This document shows, in pieces, positions 1 through 7,937 of a stretch of 64,000 bases of DNA. The notes beneath the pieces were generated by a model. That model saw nothing but the letters and a program-made list of their open reading frames with translations. It was not told the DNA's origin and did not search any database. The DNA comes from a virus. Location: positions 55,840-119,839 of IMG/VR virus record IMGVR_UViG_3300046804_004946; one strand, 5' to 3'. How positions within the stretch are numbered: the first letter of the stretch is position 1; every line of letters begins with the position of its first letter. The translations under genes and the position numbers were made by a program.

Positions 1-740
1 TGAATCTGTTTACTAGTAAAGTAAATGGTAAAGTACTTGAGGAACAGATGAAAAACGTCTTTCGTCTTGCTGCAAGTTTTGGTTATAAATCTTATACCAG
101 GTATAATGTTCCTACTGGTATGAGTCTTTCTGGAACTCCTTTGAATGAGGCGCTTATTTCCATGCACCAAATTCTTCCTAAATTTCAAAAAGAAAACAAA
201 CTACAGAAGGTTCAGTGTGTTGTTCTAACCGATGGTGAAGCTTGCCCTGTTAAGTATCACCGTGAAGTTCATCGCCGTTGGGAAGATGAACCTTATATTG
301 GAACTTCTCATATCGGACCTAGTGCATTCCTTCGTGATCGTAAAACTGGAATGACTTATTCGTGTGATTGTGAATGGCATGAATTTACTAATATTCTTCT
401 TCGCAACTTGAGGGATAAATTTGCGGATATTAATTTTATTGGAATTCGTGTTCTTGAATCTCGTGATGCTGGTAATTTTATTCGCCGTTATTGTGGTTAT
501 TATGGAAGTGAGTATGATAAAGTAATGACTTCTTGGAAAAAGGAAAAAGCATTTTCCATCAAAAGTTCAGGATATCATTCTTATTTTGGTCTTTCTTCTA
601 GTGCTCTTTCTCAAGAATCTGAATTTTCTGTTGCTGAAGATGCTACAAAAGCACAGATTAAAAGTGCATTTGTGAAAAGTTTGAAGACTAAAAAAATGAA
701 TAAGAAAATTCTTGGTGAGTTTGTAGAACTTGTTGCTTGA
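1..740 (+). CDS. VWA-domain protein, 5' end outside window
   Basis: The reading frame is open from the first base, so the N-terminus lies upstream; the first ATG in view (48) is internal. A segment reading SGTPLNEAL (codons just after 120) and a later VVLTDGEA match the second and third metal-binding (MIDAS) motifs of von Willebrand A domains; the first motif, DxSxS, would be upstream. The C-terminal third is basic and low complexity. The cobS-type MoxR AAA+ gene follows, and MoxR/VWA pairs commonly work together as chaperone or metal-insertion machines. A CobT-like role is possible but not shown by the visible part. Confident on the domain, not on the function. Confidence 0.7.
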   Translation, partial: NLFTSKVNGKVLEEQMKNVFRLAASFGYKSYTRYNVPTGMSLSGTPLNEALISMHQILPKFQKENKLQKVQCVVLTDGEACPVKYHREVHRRWEDEPYIGTSHIGPSAFLRDRKTGMTYSCDCEWHEFTNILLRNLRDKFADINFIGIRVLESRDAGNFIRRYCGYYGSEYDKVMTSWKKEKAFSIKSSGYHSYFGLSSSALSQESEFSVAEDATKAQIKSAFVKSLKTKKMNKKILGEFVELVA

Positions 741-747
741 TAAATAA
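739..747 (+). promoter_or_regulatory. Late promoter-like GATAAATAA
   Basis: GATAAATAA overlaps the stop codon of the VWA gene and lies 24 bases before the next ATG (771). It matches the T4-type late promoter core (TATAAATA) in seven of eight positions. Inference from motif and position only. Confidence 0.4.
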
Positions 748-770
748 TTTATAGAATTCTATCGCATCTA

Positions 771-944
771 ATGAGTAGATTTACAGATTTTTTTCAAGAA
801 CCAGCACCTGTAGTAGAATCAGCACCTGTAGTAGAACCAGCACCTGTTGTTGAAGCAGTTTCTGTAGTAGAACCAGCACCTGTTGTTGAAGCAGTTCCTG
901 CTCCTAAAAAACCACTTCCAAAAAAGAAGTTTACTATGGACTGA
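771..944 (+). CDS. Small Pro/Val/Glu repeat protein (57 aa)
   Basis: ATG at 771, stop TGA at 942-944. The protein starts MSRFTDFFQE, continues with four imperfect PAPVVE-type repeats and a VEAV spacer, and ends in a basic KKPLPKKK tail. It has no recognisable enzyme domain; such Pro-Glu repeats are usually extended linkers. The opposite strand over the repeats also has an open Thr/Gly frame, which I treat as a shadow. A hairpin terminator follows. Function unknown; the repeat makes it likely to vary in length between phages. Confidence 0.6.
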   Translation: MSRFTDFFQEPAPVVESAPVVEPAPVVEAVSVVEPAPVVEAVPAPKKPLPKKKFTMD

Positions 945-966
945 CGACCAATTTCTAAACTGTCAC

Positions 967-992
967 AGGGGGCACTTACCTGCCCCCTTTTT
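967..992 (+). terminator. Rho-independent terminator
   Basis: GGGGGCA (968-974), loop CTTACC, TGCCCCC (981-987), then five T. It separates the small Pro-rich gene from cobS. A TATAAT sits at 998-1003 just after the T tract, but no good -35 lies 17 bases before it. Confidence 0.85.
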
Positions 993-1035
993 GCTTGTAT
1001 AATTACTTTGTTGAAACAAATCACCCAACTAAATC

Positions 1036-2166
1036 ATGCCTCGTAAAATTTCTGTGAGCGACGAACAACTGATTGAATCACTCAAAACTCTTTACGGCAC
1101 CGAACTTTCTGCGGGAGACATCCGTGGTTTCTGTGCTTCTCGCAACCTTTCTTATCCTACTGTGACACGCCGTTTGGAACAATTTAAAACTGATCGTGGG
1201 CGCTGGAATCTTGAAGTAACTCAAGAACGTGTAGAAGAAATTGAACGTTCTTTTAGTGCTCCTGCTGCCCTTCCTTCTGTGGAACAAAACCTCATTCCAG
1301 ATAAAGATGATACCTTCGTCAAGTTTGGTAATTTTAACGATCTTAAAAAGATTATTCAGTCCAATCTTTTTTATCCTACGTTCATTACGGGTCTTTCGGG
1401 TAATGGCAAAACGTTCAGTGTTGAGCAAGCTTGTGCTCAACTTAAGCGTGAATTGATTCGTGTAAATATTACGATTGAGACTGATGAAGATGACCTTATT
1501 GGTGGTTTTAGGCTTGTTGATGGGAACACTGCATGGCACAATGGTCCTGTGATTGAGGCACTTGAGCGTGGTGCAATTCTTCTGCTGGATGAGATTGACC
1601 TTGCCTCTAACAAAATCCTCTGTCTTCAATCCGTTCTGGAAGGCAAGGGTGTATTCCTGAAGAAGATTGGTAAGTTCGTAAAACCTGCTGCTGGGTTCAA
1701 CGTGTTCGCCACCGCCAACACCAAGGGTAAGGGTTCTGATGATGGGCGCTTCATCGGCACCAACGTGCTCAATGAGGCATTCCTGGAGCGTTTCCCTGTG
1801 ACTTTTGAACAGTCCTATCCTGCTCCTGCAACCGAGCAGAAGATCCTGGAAGGCATCGCTCTAGACCTTGGCGTGGAAGACCGTGATTTCTGCAAGCGTC
1901 TGGTGGATTGGGCAGATGTAATTCGTAAAACCTTCTATGAAGGTGCCATTGAAGAAATTATCAGCACCCGCCGCCTGACTCATATTATCCGTGCTTACAG
2001 CATCTTTAATGACAAGGCAAAAGCAATTCAAGTTTGCATCAATCGTTTTGATGATGCAACTAAGCAATCTTTTCTTGAACTTTACGACAAGGTTGATGCT
2101 GATTTCCAGATGCCTACTCAACCTGAATTGACGGTTGAATATATTGACCAACCTGCTCCGTTCTGA
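1036..2166 (+). CDS. cobS: CobS-type MoxR-family AAA+ ATPase
   Basis: A 376-residue AAA+ ATPase of the kind annotated as cobS in cyanophages. The N-terminal ~75 residues look like a small helical DNA- or protein-binding region. Walker A is GLSGNGKT at 119-126 and Walker B ILLLDEID at 181-188; a FATANTKG sensor segment follows near 230. In bacteria CobS is a subunit of the CobNST cobalt chelatase of B12 synthesis, but there is no cobN in view. The visible partner is the VWA protein directly upstream, so a general MoxR/VWA machine is as likely as cobalt insertion. Base composition is richer in G+C from about 1560 to 1900 than in the neighbours. Confidence 0.85.
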   Translation: MPRKISVSDEQLIESLKTLYGTELSAGDIRGFCASRNLSYPTVTRRLEQFKTDRGRWNLEVTQERVEEIERSFSAPAALPSVEQNLIPDKDDTFVKFGNFNDLKKIIQSNLFYPTFITGLSGNGKTFSVEQACAQLKRELIRVNITIETDEDDLIGGFRLVDGNTAWHNGPVIEALERGAILLLDEIDLASNKILCLQSVLEGKGVFLKKIGKFVKPAAGFNVFATANTKGKGSDDGRFIGTNVLNEAFLERFPVTFEQSYPAPATEQKILEGIALDLGVEDRDFCKRLVDWADVIRKTFYEGAIEEIISTRRLTHIIRAYSIFNDKAKAIQVCINRFDDATKQSFLELYDKVDADFQMPTQPELTVEYIDQPAPF

Positions 2167-2172
2167 TATAAT
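2144..2172 (+). promoter_or_regulatory. Sigma70-like promoter at the end of cobS
   Basis: TTGACC at 2144-2149, exactly 17 bases, TATAAT at 2167-2172, overlapping the cobS stop. A transcript would begin within the hairpin just downstream. Likely drives the DUF3310 gene and the replication genes behind it. Confidence 0.6.
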
Positions 2173-2173
2173 T

Positions 2174-2209
2174 GGGGAAGGTAAAGATATGCCTTCCCTT
2201 TGTTTTTTT
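2174..2209 (+). terminator. Hairpin terminator after cobS
   Basis: GGGAAGG (2175-2181) pairs with CCTTCCC (2192-2198), followed by TTTG and seven T. It ends just before the ribosome binding site of the next gene. Confidence 0.75.
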
Positions 2210-2222
2210 ACTATGGAGAATT

Positions 2223-2750
2223 ATGACCGCCTCTCAAAATTTTGAAACAAACTATTCAGACTACATTTCCACTGGAAAATCAACCATTTTTGGTGCAAGT
2301 GGATCAGATACCATTTCTTTTTCTGGATCTCATCTTCCTGGTGGAATGGTAGACCATTCCCAAGATTTTTGGAATTATGATGGTATTAGTTTGACTGGTA
2401 ATCCTTTTGCGTCTTCTGATACTTTTTCTTTAAATTCTTATAATATTAAAATGCCTGAAGATACTAACAAAAACGGTTTTTGGAAATACAACGAAGATAA
2501 AATTCTTAAACAACTTGAAGAATATATTGCTAGCACATATAGGCAGCATTATGTGGATCGCACTGGTGGTGGAAAGGAGCAAACTCTTGACAAAATCAAA
2601 CATAATCGCCGCGAAGGATTCTGTGCAGGTAATGTAACCAAGTATATTGATCGCTATGACACCAAGGGCACTCCTCGTGCTGATTTGTTCAAGGTTTTAC
2701 ACTATACTATTCTTCTAATTAATCACCTTAATCTTATTGAAAACAAGTGA
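2223..2750 (+). CDS. DUF3310-domain protein
   Basis: A 175-residue protein. I chose ATG 2223 because GGAG stands seven bases before it; an upstream TTG in frame lies inside the terminator hairpin. The first ~90 residues are Ser/Gly/Asn-rich and unassigned. The C-terminal ~80 residues carry the DUF3310 pattern: helix, GFCAGNVTKYIDRYDTKG, then DLFKVLHYTILL. DUF3310 is common in phages, often next to nucleotide-metabolism or replication genes, and has no settled function. It directly precedes the sliding clamp gene. Confidence 0.65.
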   Translation: MTASQNFETNYSDYISTGKSTIFGASGSDTISFSGSHLPGGMVDHSQDFWNYDGISLTGNPFASSDTFSLNSYNIKMPEDTNKNGFWKYNEDKILKQLEEYIASTYRQHYVDRTGGGKEQTLDKIKHNRREGFCAGNVTKYIDRYDTKGTPRADLFKVLHYTILLINHLNLIENK

Positions 2751-2767
2751 AACTAAAACCAGAAACT

Positions 2768-3433
2768 ATGAAACTTTCCGATAACACGTTGACTATCCTT
2801 AAGAATTTTGCAAGTATTAACAATTCAATTCTTGTAAAAGGAGGAAATCGCCTTCGTACTATTTCCGTGGCAAAAAATATCCTGGCAGAAGCAGAGATTA
2901 CTGAAGAGTTTCCTCGTGATTTTGCCATTTATGATCTTAATCAGTTCTTGAATGGACTTGGACTTCACCAAGATCCAGATCTGGACTTTAAGGAAGAATC
3001 TTATTTGAGCATTCGTGAAGGTAAGAGGCGAGTAAAGTATTTCTTCGCAGATCCTAACGTAATTGTTTCTCCTCCTGAAAAGGATATTCAATTACCTTCA
3101 AAAGATGTTTGCTTTCAACTTGATAGCACATCTCTTGAAAAACTGGTAAAGGCAGCAGCAGTTTATCAACTTCCAGATTTTTCTGCCATTGGTGAGGCGG
3201 GTGTCATTAAACTTGTGGTTCGTGATAAGAAAAATGATACTTCTAATGAATATGCTATCGTTGTTGGTGAAACTGATACCGAGTTTACCTTTAACTTTAA
3301 AGTAGAAAACATCAAGATTATTCCTGGTGCGTATGACGTTGTGGTGTCTTCTAAACTTTTGTCACAATTCACGAACACCAAGTACAATCTGAAGTATTAT
3401 ATTGCTCTGGAACCTGATTCAACCTTCGGATGA
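2768..3433 (+). CDS. 45: Sliding clamp, gp45
   Basis: DNA polymerase processivity clamp of the T4 replisome; three copies form a ring around DNA. The start at ATG 2768 gives MKLSDNTLTILKNFASIN, which aligns with the T4 gp45 start; a GTG at 2747 overlapping the previous stop would add seven residues and is less likely. Further gp45 features are AIYDLNQFL near 55 and the terminal ALEPDST near 215. Length is 221 residues against 228 in T4. It is the first gene of the 45-44-62-regA-43 series; in T4 this clamp also links late transcription to replication. Confidence 0.93.
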   Translation: MKLSDNTLTILKNFASINNSILVKGGNRLRTISVAKNILAEAEITEEFPRDFAIYDLNQFLNGLGLHQDPDLDFKEESYLSIREGKRRVKYFFADPNVIVSPPEKDIQLPSKDVCFQLDSTSLEKLVKAAAVYQLPDFSAIGEAGVIKLVVRDKKNDTSNEYAIVVGETDTEFTFNFKVENIKIIPGAYDVVVSSKLLSQFTNTKYNLKYYIALEPDSTFG

Positions 3434-3942
3434 ACATTTTTGTAACTTCCCCTTGGCCTGCTGAAAGTGCCATTTGCCTTCCTGACAAACACATCGTTAA
3501 GATGCCTCTAGAGTGCTGCCAAATGCTTTCTATTGTGGCATCTGACAAATGGGGTCATGGATATGGTCCTCTACACAAGAGTGATGGCACTCCTTATAAA
3601 ACTGAAAAAGGTGCATTTCGCAATCATCCTTGTACTAAATGGGCGCTGGATAGTATTCATAATGCCTATTGGTTAATTAAACATGGTATGAATCTTGCCG
3701 ATGAATATAATTTGCGATATGGTAAACAACACTCATGTTATAATACTTTGTTGCAAGCATATTATTTGTTTCCTAAGGGGAAGATTACAGAAGTAAGTCC
3801 ATTTGCCCGTGCTATGCCAGATGAGTATAAACTTGACACAAGCATTGACACTTTTACTGCTTACAAGATGTATATCGCATCCAAACCTTGGGTTGCATCT
3901 AATTATCTTCGTATGCCGCAACGAAAACCTGATTGGATCTAA
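3430..3942 (+). CDS. Conserved phage protein of unknown function
   Basis: 170 residues, starting at an ATGA overlap with gp45. The start MNIFVTSPWPAESAICLPDKHIVKM and the His/Trp/Tyr-rich middle (HPCTKW, NAYWLIKHGMNLADEYNLRYGKQH) recall a family I have seen in many T-even and other large phages without a proven activity. Conserved His and Cys residues (LECCQM near 29) suggest a metal site or enzyme. No signal peptide or membrane segment. Its position inside the clamp/clamp-loader group suggests a DNA-related role, which is inference. Confidence 0.6.
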   Translation: MNIFVTSPWPAESAICLPDKHIVKMPLECCQMLSIVASDKWGHGYGPLHKSDGTPYKTEKGAFRNHPCTKWALDSIHNAYWLIKHGMNLADEYNLRYGKQHSCYNTLLQAYYLFPKGKITEVSPFARAMPDEYKLDTSIDTFTAYKMYIASKPWVASNYLRMPQRKPDWI

Positions 3943-3945
3943 ATT

Positions 3946-4890
3946 ATGACAAGTGAATTTCTTTTTGTGGAGAAGTACCGCCCTCAAGTGATTGAGGATT
4001 GTATTCTTCCCGATGATACTAAAAAAACATTCAAGGAGTTTGTGGAGAAGGGTGAGATTCCTAACCTTCTTCTTGCAGGACCTCCTGGTATTGGTAAAAC
4101 TACAATTGCAAAGGCATTATGTAACGAACTAGGAGCAGATTATTATGTCATCAACGGATCCGACGAAGGACGTTTCTTGGATACTGTACGGAACCAAGCA
4201 AAAAACTTTGCTTCGACCGTCTCACTTACGGGATCTTCTAAACACAAAGTCATCATCATCGATGAGGCAGATAACACGGGCAACGACGTACAACTCCTAT
4301 TACGGGCGAATATTGAGGCATTTTATAACAACTGCAGATTCATTTTTACCTGCAACTACAAAAACAAAATTATTGAACCTCTCCATTCCCGATGTGCAGT
4401 TATTGACTTCACAATTAAAGGAAAACAAAAAGCACAACTTGCAGGATCTTTCTTCAAACGTCTCCAAACGATCTTGGATCAGGAAAAAATTGAGTATGAT
4501 CAAAAAGTTCTTGTTGAAATAATCTCCAAGCATTTTCCAGATTTCCGAAGAGTTTTAAATGAATGTCAAAGATATTCAACTGGAGGTAAAATTGATTCTG
4601 GCATTCTTGCATCTTTCTCTGATATTAGTGTAAATGAACTCGTTAAAAATCTCAAAGAAAAAAACTTTTCGGAAGTACGAAAGTGGGTGGTCGGGAACTT
4701 GGACAACGATGCTTCTAGTTTACTTCGTAGGGTGTATGACGCCTGTTACGATTGCCTTTCACCCCAATCTATTCCCGCTGCCGTTCTTGTTATTGCTAAG
4801 TATCAATACCAATGTGCGTTCGTGGCTGACCAAGAAATTAACCTCTTAGCAGCACTAACAGAAATTATGGTGGAGTGTGAATTCAAATGA
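3946..4890 (+). CDS. 44: Clamp loader ATPase subunit, gp44
   Basis: AAA+ subunit of the gp44/gp62 clamp loader that opens gp45 and places it on primed DNA. 314 residues against 319 in T4. VEKYRP near 8 is the family start, Walker A GPPGIGKT is at 45-52, Walker B VIIIDEAD at 102-109, and the SRC arginine-finger motif at 148-150. Helical collar region follows to the end. The gene ends in an ATGA overlap with a small ORF instead of gp62. Confidence 0.95.
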   Translation: MTSEFLFVEKYRPQVIEDCILPDDTKKTFKEFVEKGEIPNLLLAGPPGIGKTTIAKALCNELGADYYVINGSDEGRFLDTVRNQAKNFASTVSLTGSSKHKVIIIDEADNTGNDVQLLLRANIEAFYNNCRFIFTCNYKNKIIEPLHSRCAVIDFTIKGKQKAQLAGSFFKRLQTILDQEKIEYDQKVLVEIISKHFPDFRRVLNECQRYSTGGKIDSGILASFSDISVNELVKNLKEKNFSEVRKWVVGNLDNDASSLLRRVYDACYDCLSPQSIPAAVLVIAKYQYQCAFVADQEINLLAALTEIMVECEFK

Positions 4891-5093
4891 GTTTTTACAA
4901 AATCGATTACAAAACCTTATATGTAGTTCCAGTAAAAACAACTCCTGCAAATGTGCAAGAGGCAAACGAAGGTCTTTTTCGTGCTAAAATGACTTTGCCT
5001 GCTGCTGCTGCCCACTGTGGCATGACGCAGAAGGAAATGAAACTTACTTTTTTTGAATACCTTAAGTATAACAAACCTGATTATGAGTATTGA
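4887..5093 (+). CDS. Small hypothetical protein (68 aa)
   Basis: Starts at ATGA overlapping the gp44 stop. Sequence has a beta-like start (YKTLYVVPVKTTP) and a helical C-terminus with an Ala-rich AAAAHCGMTQKEMKL segment that looks like a helix-turn-helix-sized region (resembling a small DNA-binding fold). No family recognised. It is translationally coupled to gp44 and overlaps the next gene by 11 bases. Confidence 0.6.
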   Translation: MSFYKIDYKTLYVVPVKTTPANVQEANEGLFRAKMTLPAAAAHCGMTQKEMKLTFFEYLKYNKPDYEY

Positions 5094-5655
5094 TTTTTCT
5101 CGCGTTAACTTTGAGCAATTTTTTGGATGGGTAAATGCATCCAATACAAAACAAATGAAAAGTTCCGCATTCAGGGGACTTCGTGCCCATTATACTGAGA
5201 AGTCTTTTTGTAAGTGGTCCGATGATCAATTGGACCATGTGGGACTTTTTCAAACTGGCAGGGATTTTATTCTAAAAGAAACGAAAAAACCTGTTGAAAT
5301 GAAAAGTCAATTTGGTCTGTTTAAAACAGGTAAAGACAAAACTGGTAAAGACTGCCGTGGTGACTGCAGGCCATTTGTATTGAAAAATTTTCATCCTTCT
5401 AGTAAAGATAAAACAGAATGGAAAAAAGAAGATCTAATTAAAACATTTGATTATCTACTTTTAGTTGATACTAAGGCTATGTCTGTGGGTTATACCACAT
5501 GGGATAAAGTTTACGAATGTATTGATGAGAATGCAAAGGACCCCAAATGTGCATTGAAGAAGGGTGATTATACTATGATTGTTGAAAATGTCATTCCTGC
5601 TGAAAAAGACTGTAATGTTGATGATATGTTTTCTTTGATTGAGGAGCACCTTTGA
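5083..5655 (+). CDS. Hypothetical protein, possible PD-(D/E)xK nuclease
   Basis: 190 residues from ATG 5083, which overlaps the previous ORF. A GRDFIL segment followed about ten residues later by PVEMKSQ resembles the D...ExK core of PD-(D/E)xK nucleases, and FDYLLLVDTKAMSVGYTTWDKVYE near 125-150 resembles the C-terminal strand/helix region of small restriction enzymes. Its stop TGA overlaps by one base the ATG of the Dam methylase. Together these suggest a restriction-modification pair, but the catalytic assignment is inference and the region between is Lys/Gly-rich and atypical. Confidence 0.45.
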   Translation: MSIDFSRVNFEQFFGWVNASNTKQMKSSAFRGLRAHYTEKSFCKWSDDQLDHVGLFQTGRDFILKETKKPVEMKSQFGLFKTGKDKTGKDCRGDCRPFVLKNFHPSSKDKTEWKKEDLIKTFDYLLLVDTKAMSVGYTTWDKVYECIDENAKDPKCALKKGDYTMIVENVIPAEKDCNVDDMFSLIEEHL

Positions 5656-6527
5656 TGAAATCTTTAAAAACCCCTCTTCGTTATCCTGGTGGTAAGTCCC
5701 GTGCCTGTGAAAAGATGGCACCTTATTTCCCAGACCTTCGCAATTATGATCAATTCCGCGAACCATTTCTTGGTGGAGGAAGTGTTGCGATTTATATCAC
5801 GAAGAAATATCCTAACCTAGATATTTGGGTAAATGATTTATATGAACCTCTTGTAAATTTCTGGCAGCAACTCCAGATGTTTGGATATGATTTAAAAAGC
5901 GAATTGGTAGATTTAAAGACGGCAAATAATACTCCTGATTTAGCAAGAGAACTTTTTCTCCAGTCAAAGGAGCGGATCAATGACCAAACTGTGTCAAATT
6001 TTGATCGTGCTGTGGCTTTCTATATTGTCAATAAGTGTAGTTTCAGTGGTCTCACAGAGAGTTCATCATTTTCACCACAAGCATCCAACTCCAACTTTAG
6101 TTTGCAGGGAATTCAAAAACTGCCTGGGTATTCTGAGATAATTAAAAATTGGAGTATAACTAATTATTCTTATGATTATTTGATGGATGCAAATATGGGT
6201 GTTTTTATGTATCTTGATCCTCCTTATGACATTAAGGATAATCTCTATGGCAGAAAAGGATCAATGCACAAAGGATTTGATCACGATAAGTTTGCTGCTG
6301 ATTGCGATGCTAATAACATGGATCAATTAGTGAGTTATAATTCTGATCAACTTGTCAAAGATCGCTTTAAGAACTGGAATGCTGCGGAGTTTGATTTGAC
6401 TTATACGATGCGTTCAGTTGGTGAATATATGCGAGATCAAAAAACACGTAAAGAACTACTGCTTTTTAATTATGGAATTGAAGGACTGGTTAAACTCGAT
6501 CAATCAAACGAAACAGAATCTGATTGA
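5655..6527 (+). CDS. dam: DNA adenine-N6 methyltransferase (D12/Dam class)
   Basis: Transfers methyl from S-adenosylmethionine to the N6 of adenine in DNA. Start ATG 5655; LRYPGGKS at 8-15 is the D12-class N-terminal motif, EPFLGGGSVA near 35 is the SAM-binding loop, and YLDPPYD near 185 is the catalytic DPPY motif. 290 residues, close to T4 Dam (259). It lies between gp44 and gp62, genes that are adjacent in T4, and its last 56 bases overlap the start of gp62 in another frame. The likely roles are protection from a host or phage-coded nuclease. Confidence 0.9.
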   Translation: MKSLKTPLRYPGGKSRACEKMAPYFPDLRNYDQFREPFLGGGSVAIYITKKYPNLDIWVNDLYEPLVNFWQQLQMFGYDLKSELVDLKTANNTPDLARELFLQSKERINDQTVSNFDRAVAFYIVNKCSFSGLTESSSFSPQASNSNFSLQGIQKLPGYSEIIKNWSITNYSYDYLMDANMGVFMYLDPPYDIKDNLYGRKGSMHKGFDHDKFAADCDANNMDQLVSYNSDQLVKDRFKNWNAAEFDLTYTMRSVGEYMRDQKTRKELLLFNYGIEGLVKLDQSNETESD

Positions 6528-6852
6528 AGAAGATCCTTCACTTGAGAAGGAATATGCACCTTATATTATCAATCGTTGTTTGTCTGGACATGTTGATTGC
6601 ATTATGTTTGCGAATGAAATGAACCGATATCATTTTCTTCCAAAGAAGATGCAATATGAGTTTTTTATAAATAGTCTGAGGAAAAAGAAGAGATTTTCTC
6701 CCTGGCTCCGACAAGATAAAATCAAAGATCTTGATTATGTCAAACGTTATTATGGGTATAGTAATGAGAAGGCAAAACAAGCTTTGAGGATTCTTACTAC
6801 AGAACAACTTAATTTTATTAAATCAAAATTTGAAACTGGAGGAACAAAATGA
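6472..6852 (+). CDS. 62: Clamp loader small subunit, gp62
   Basis: Non-ATPase subunit of the clamp loader. I chose ATG 6472 (MELKDWLNSINQTKQNL), inside the end of dam, which fits the family start. Conserved parts are YAPYIINRCLSGHVDCIMFANEMN near 30-55 and the C-terminal DYVKRYYGYSNEKAKQAL. 126 residues against 187 in T4; cyanophage versions are shorter. It ends in an ATGA overlap with regA. Confidence 0.85.
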   Translation: MELKDWLNSINQTKQNLIEEDPSLEKEYAPYIINRCLSGHVDCIMFANEMNRYHFLPKKMQYEFFINSLRKKKRFSPWLRQDKIKDLDYVKRYYGYSNEKAKQALRILTTEQLNFIKSKFETGGTK

Positions 6853-7289
6853 GTGTCGTTCAAGAACCTGAAGTGAAGTGGACGCCAAATCAAATGGTTG
6901 AAGTGGTTCTTAATGAACCTGATGACTTTTTGAAAGTGCGTGAAACTTTGACTCGTATCGGAGTCGCTTCAAGAAAGGAAAAGAAAATCTACCAATCTTG
7001 CCATATTTTACATAAGCAAGGTAGATATTATCTAGTTCATTTTAAAGAACTGTTTGCCCTGGATGGCAAACATGCAAACCTTACTGTAAATGATGTTCAG
7101 CGTCGCAATCGTATTGCCCAACTTCTTGCGGATTGGGGTCTAATTACAATTGTAGATCTTGAAAAAATTCAAGATATTGCACCATTAAATCAAATTAAAG
7201 TTCTTTCTTATAAAGATAAGGGAGAATGGATTTTAGAAACAAAATATAATATTGGATCTAAAAAGAAAAGGGTAGAAGAAACCGAATGA
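6849..7289 (+). CDS. regA: RegA translational repressor
   Basis: RegA binds the ribosome-binding regions of early phage mRNAs and stops their translation; in T4 its targets include 44, 45 and 62. After an extra ~17-residue N-terminus the protein matches T4 RegA through DDFLKVRETLTRIGVAS, YQSCHILHKQGRYYLVHFKE and QRRNRIAQLLADWGL. 146 residues against 122 in T4. The start is an ATGA overlap with gp62. A terminator follows. Confidence 0.93.
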   Translation: MSVVQEPEVKWTPNQMVEVVLNEPDDFLKVRETLTRIGVASRKEKKIYQSCHILHKQGRYYLVHFKELFALDGKHANLTVNDVQRRNRIAQLLADWGLITIVDLEKIQDIAPLNQIKVLSYKDKGEWILETKYNIGSKKKRVEETE

Positions 7290-7295
7290 TTTTGT

Positions 7296-7319
7296 AGGGG
7301 GTTCAACACTCCCTTTTTT
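7296..7319 (+). terminator. Terminator after regA
   Basis: AGGGGGT (7296-7302), loop TCAAC, ACTCCCT (7308-7314), then T residues. A TATAAT follows at 7331-7336; its -35 is weak (TTCAAC at 7302 is 23 bases away). Confidence 0.75.
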
Positions 7320-7396
7320 ATTCTTTCTGTTATAATTATATACGGATGCCGAAAGGATCCACAAAACACAAACTCGCTTTTTAAGGAGCTACTATA

Positions 7397-7831
7397 ATGA
7401 CTAACCTCTCAAGGTATACTACTACTGATTTGCCTACTCTTTTAGATAAAATTACTCGTAATAGTATTGGAATGGATGAATATTTTGATCGTCTATTCAA
7501 CCTTCATGAAACTACAACAAATTATCCACCTTACAATCTAGTTCAGGTAAATAATGTAGAATCTCGACTAGAGATTGCACTTGCTGGGTTTAAGAAAAAA
7601 GAAGTTTATGTTTACACACAAGACGGTAAACTCTTTGTGGAGGGCCAAAAGGAAGATAAAGAAACGGAGTCCAACTATCTCCACAAGGGTTTGGCTCAAC
7701 GGAGTTTTAAGAGAGCGTGGACACTCTCTGATGATACGGAAGTACGATCAGTTGATTTTGAGGATGGGCTTCTAACCGTTGTGCTTGGTAGAATTGTTCC
7801 AGAGTATCACAAACGAAAAGATTATCTATAA
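7397..7831 (+). CDS. hsp20: Small heat shock protein Hsp20
   Basis: ATP-independent holdase chaperone with an alpha-crystallin domain at about 44-140: LVQVNNVESRLEIALAGFKKKEVYVY, then GKLFVEGQKE, and a final DGLLTVVLGRIVPEYHK. 144 residues. AAGGAG stands nine bases before the ATG. Hsp20 is a near-universal gene of T4-like cyanophages and could protect phage or photosystem proteins during infection. Confidence 0.92.
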   Translation: MTNLSRYTTTDLPTLLDKITRNSIGMDEYFDRLFNLHETTTNYPPYNLVQVNNVESRLEIALAGFKKKEVYVYTQDGKLFVEGQKEDKETESNYLHKGLAQRSFKRAWTLSDDTEVRSVDFEDGLLTVVLGRIVPEYHKRKDYL

Positions 7832-7863
7832 ATAAAATTGAATATCGTCGGCGCTATGCCACG

Positions 7864-7903
7864 GGAGGTAACTGGCAAAATCCAGTTGACACCTCCTTTT
7901 TTT
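7864..7903 (+). terminator. Terminator containing the next -35 box
   Basis: GGAGGTAACTGG (7864-7875), loop CAAAAT, CCAGTT (7882-7887), a GAC bulge, ACCTCC (7891-7896) and seven T. The TTGACA of the following promoter begins in the 3' arm at 7886. Confidence 0.8.
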
Positions 7904-7914
7904 CTTGCTAAAAT
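7886..7914 (+). promoter_or_regulatory. Sigma70-like promoter overlapping a terminator
   Basis: TTGACA 7886-7891, 17 bases, TAAAAT 7909-7914. The -35 lies in the 3' arm of the hsp20 terminator hairpin. It would drive the two Sm-like genes and gp43. Confidence 0.7.
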
Positions 7915-7937
7915 AGATAGAGGAAACTTTAAAAAAA

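Noticed and set aside
794-1024. Minus-strand Thr/Gly-Ala repeat ORF
   Set aside because: It is the reverse of the PAPVVE repeat gene at 771-944 and runs through the terminator.
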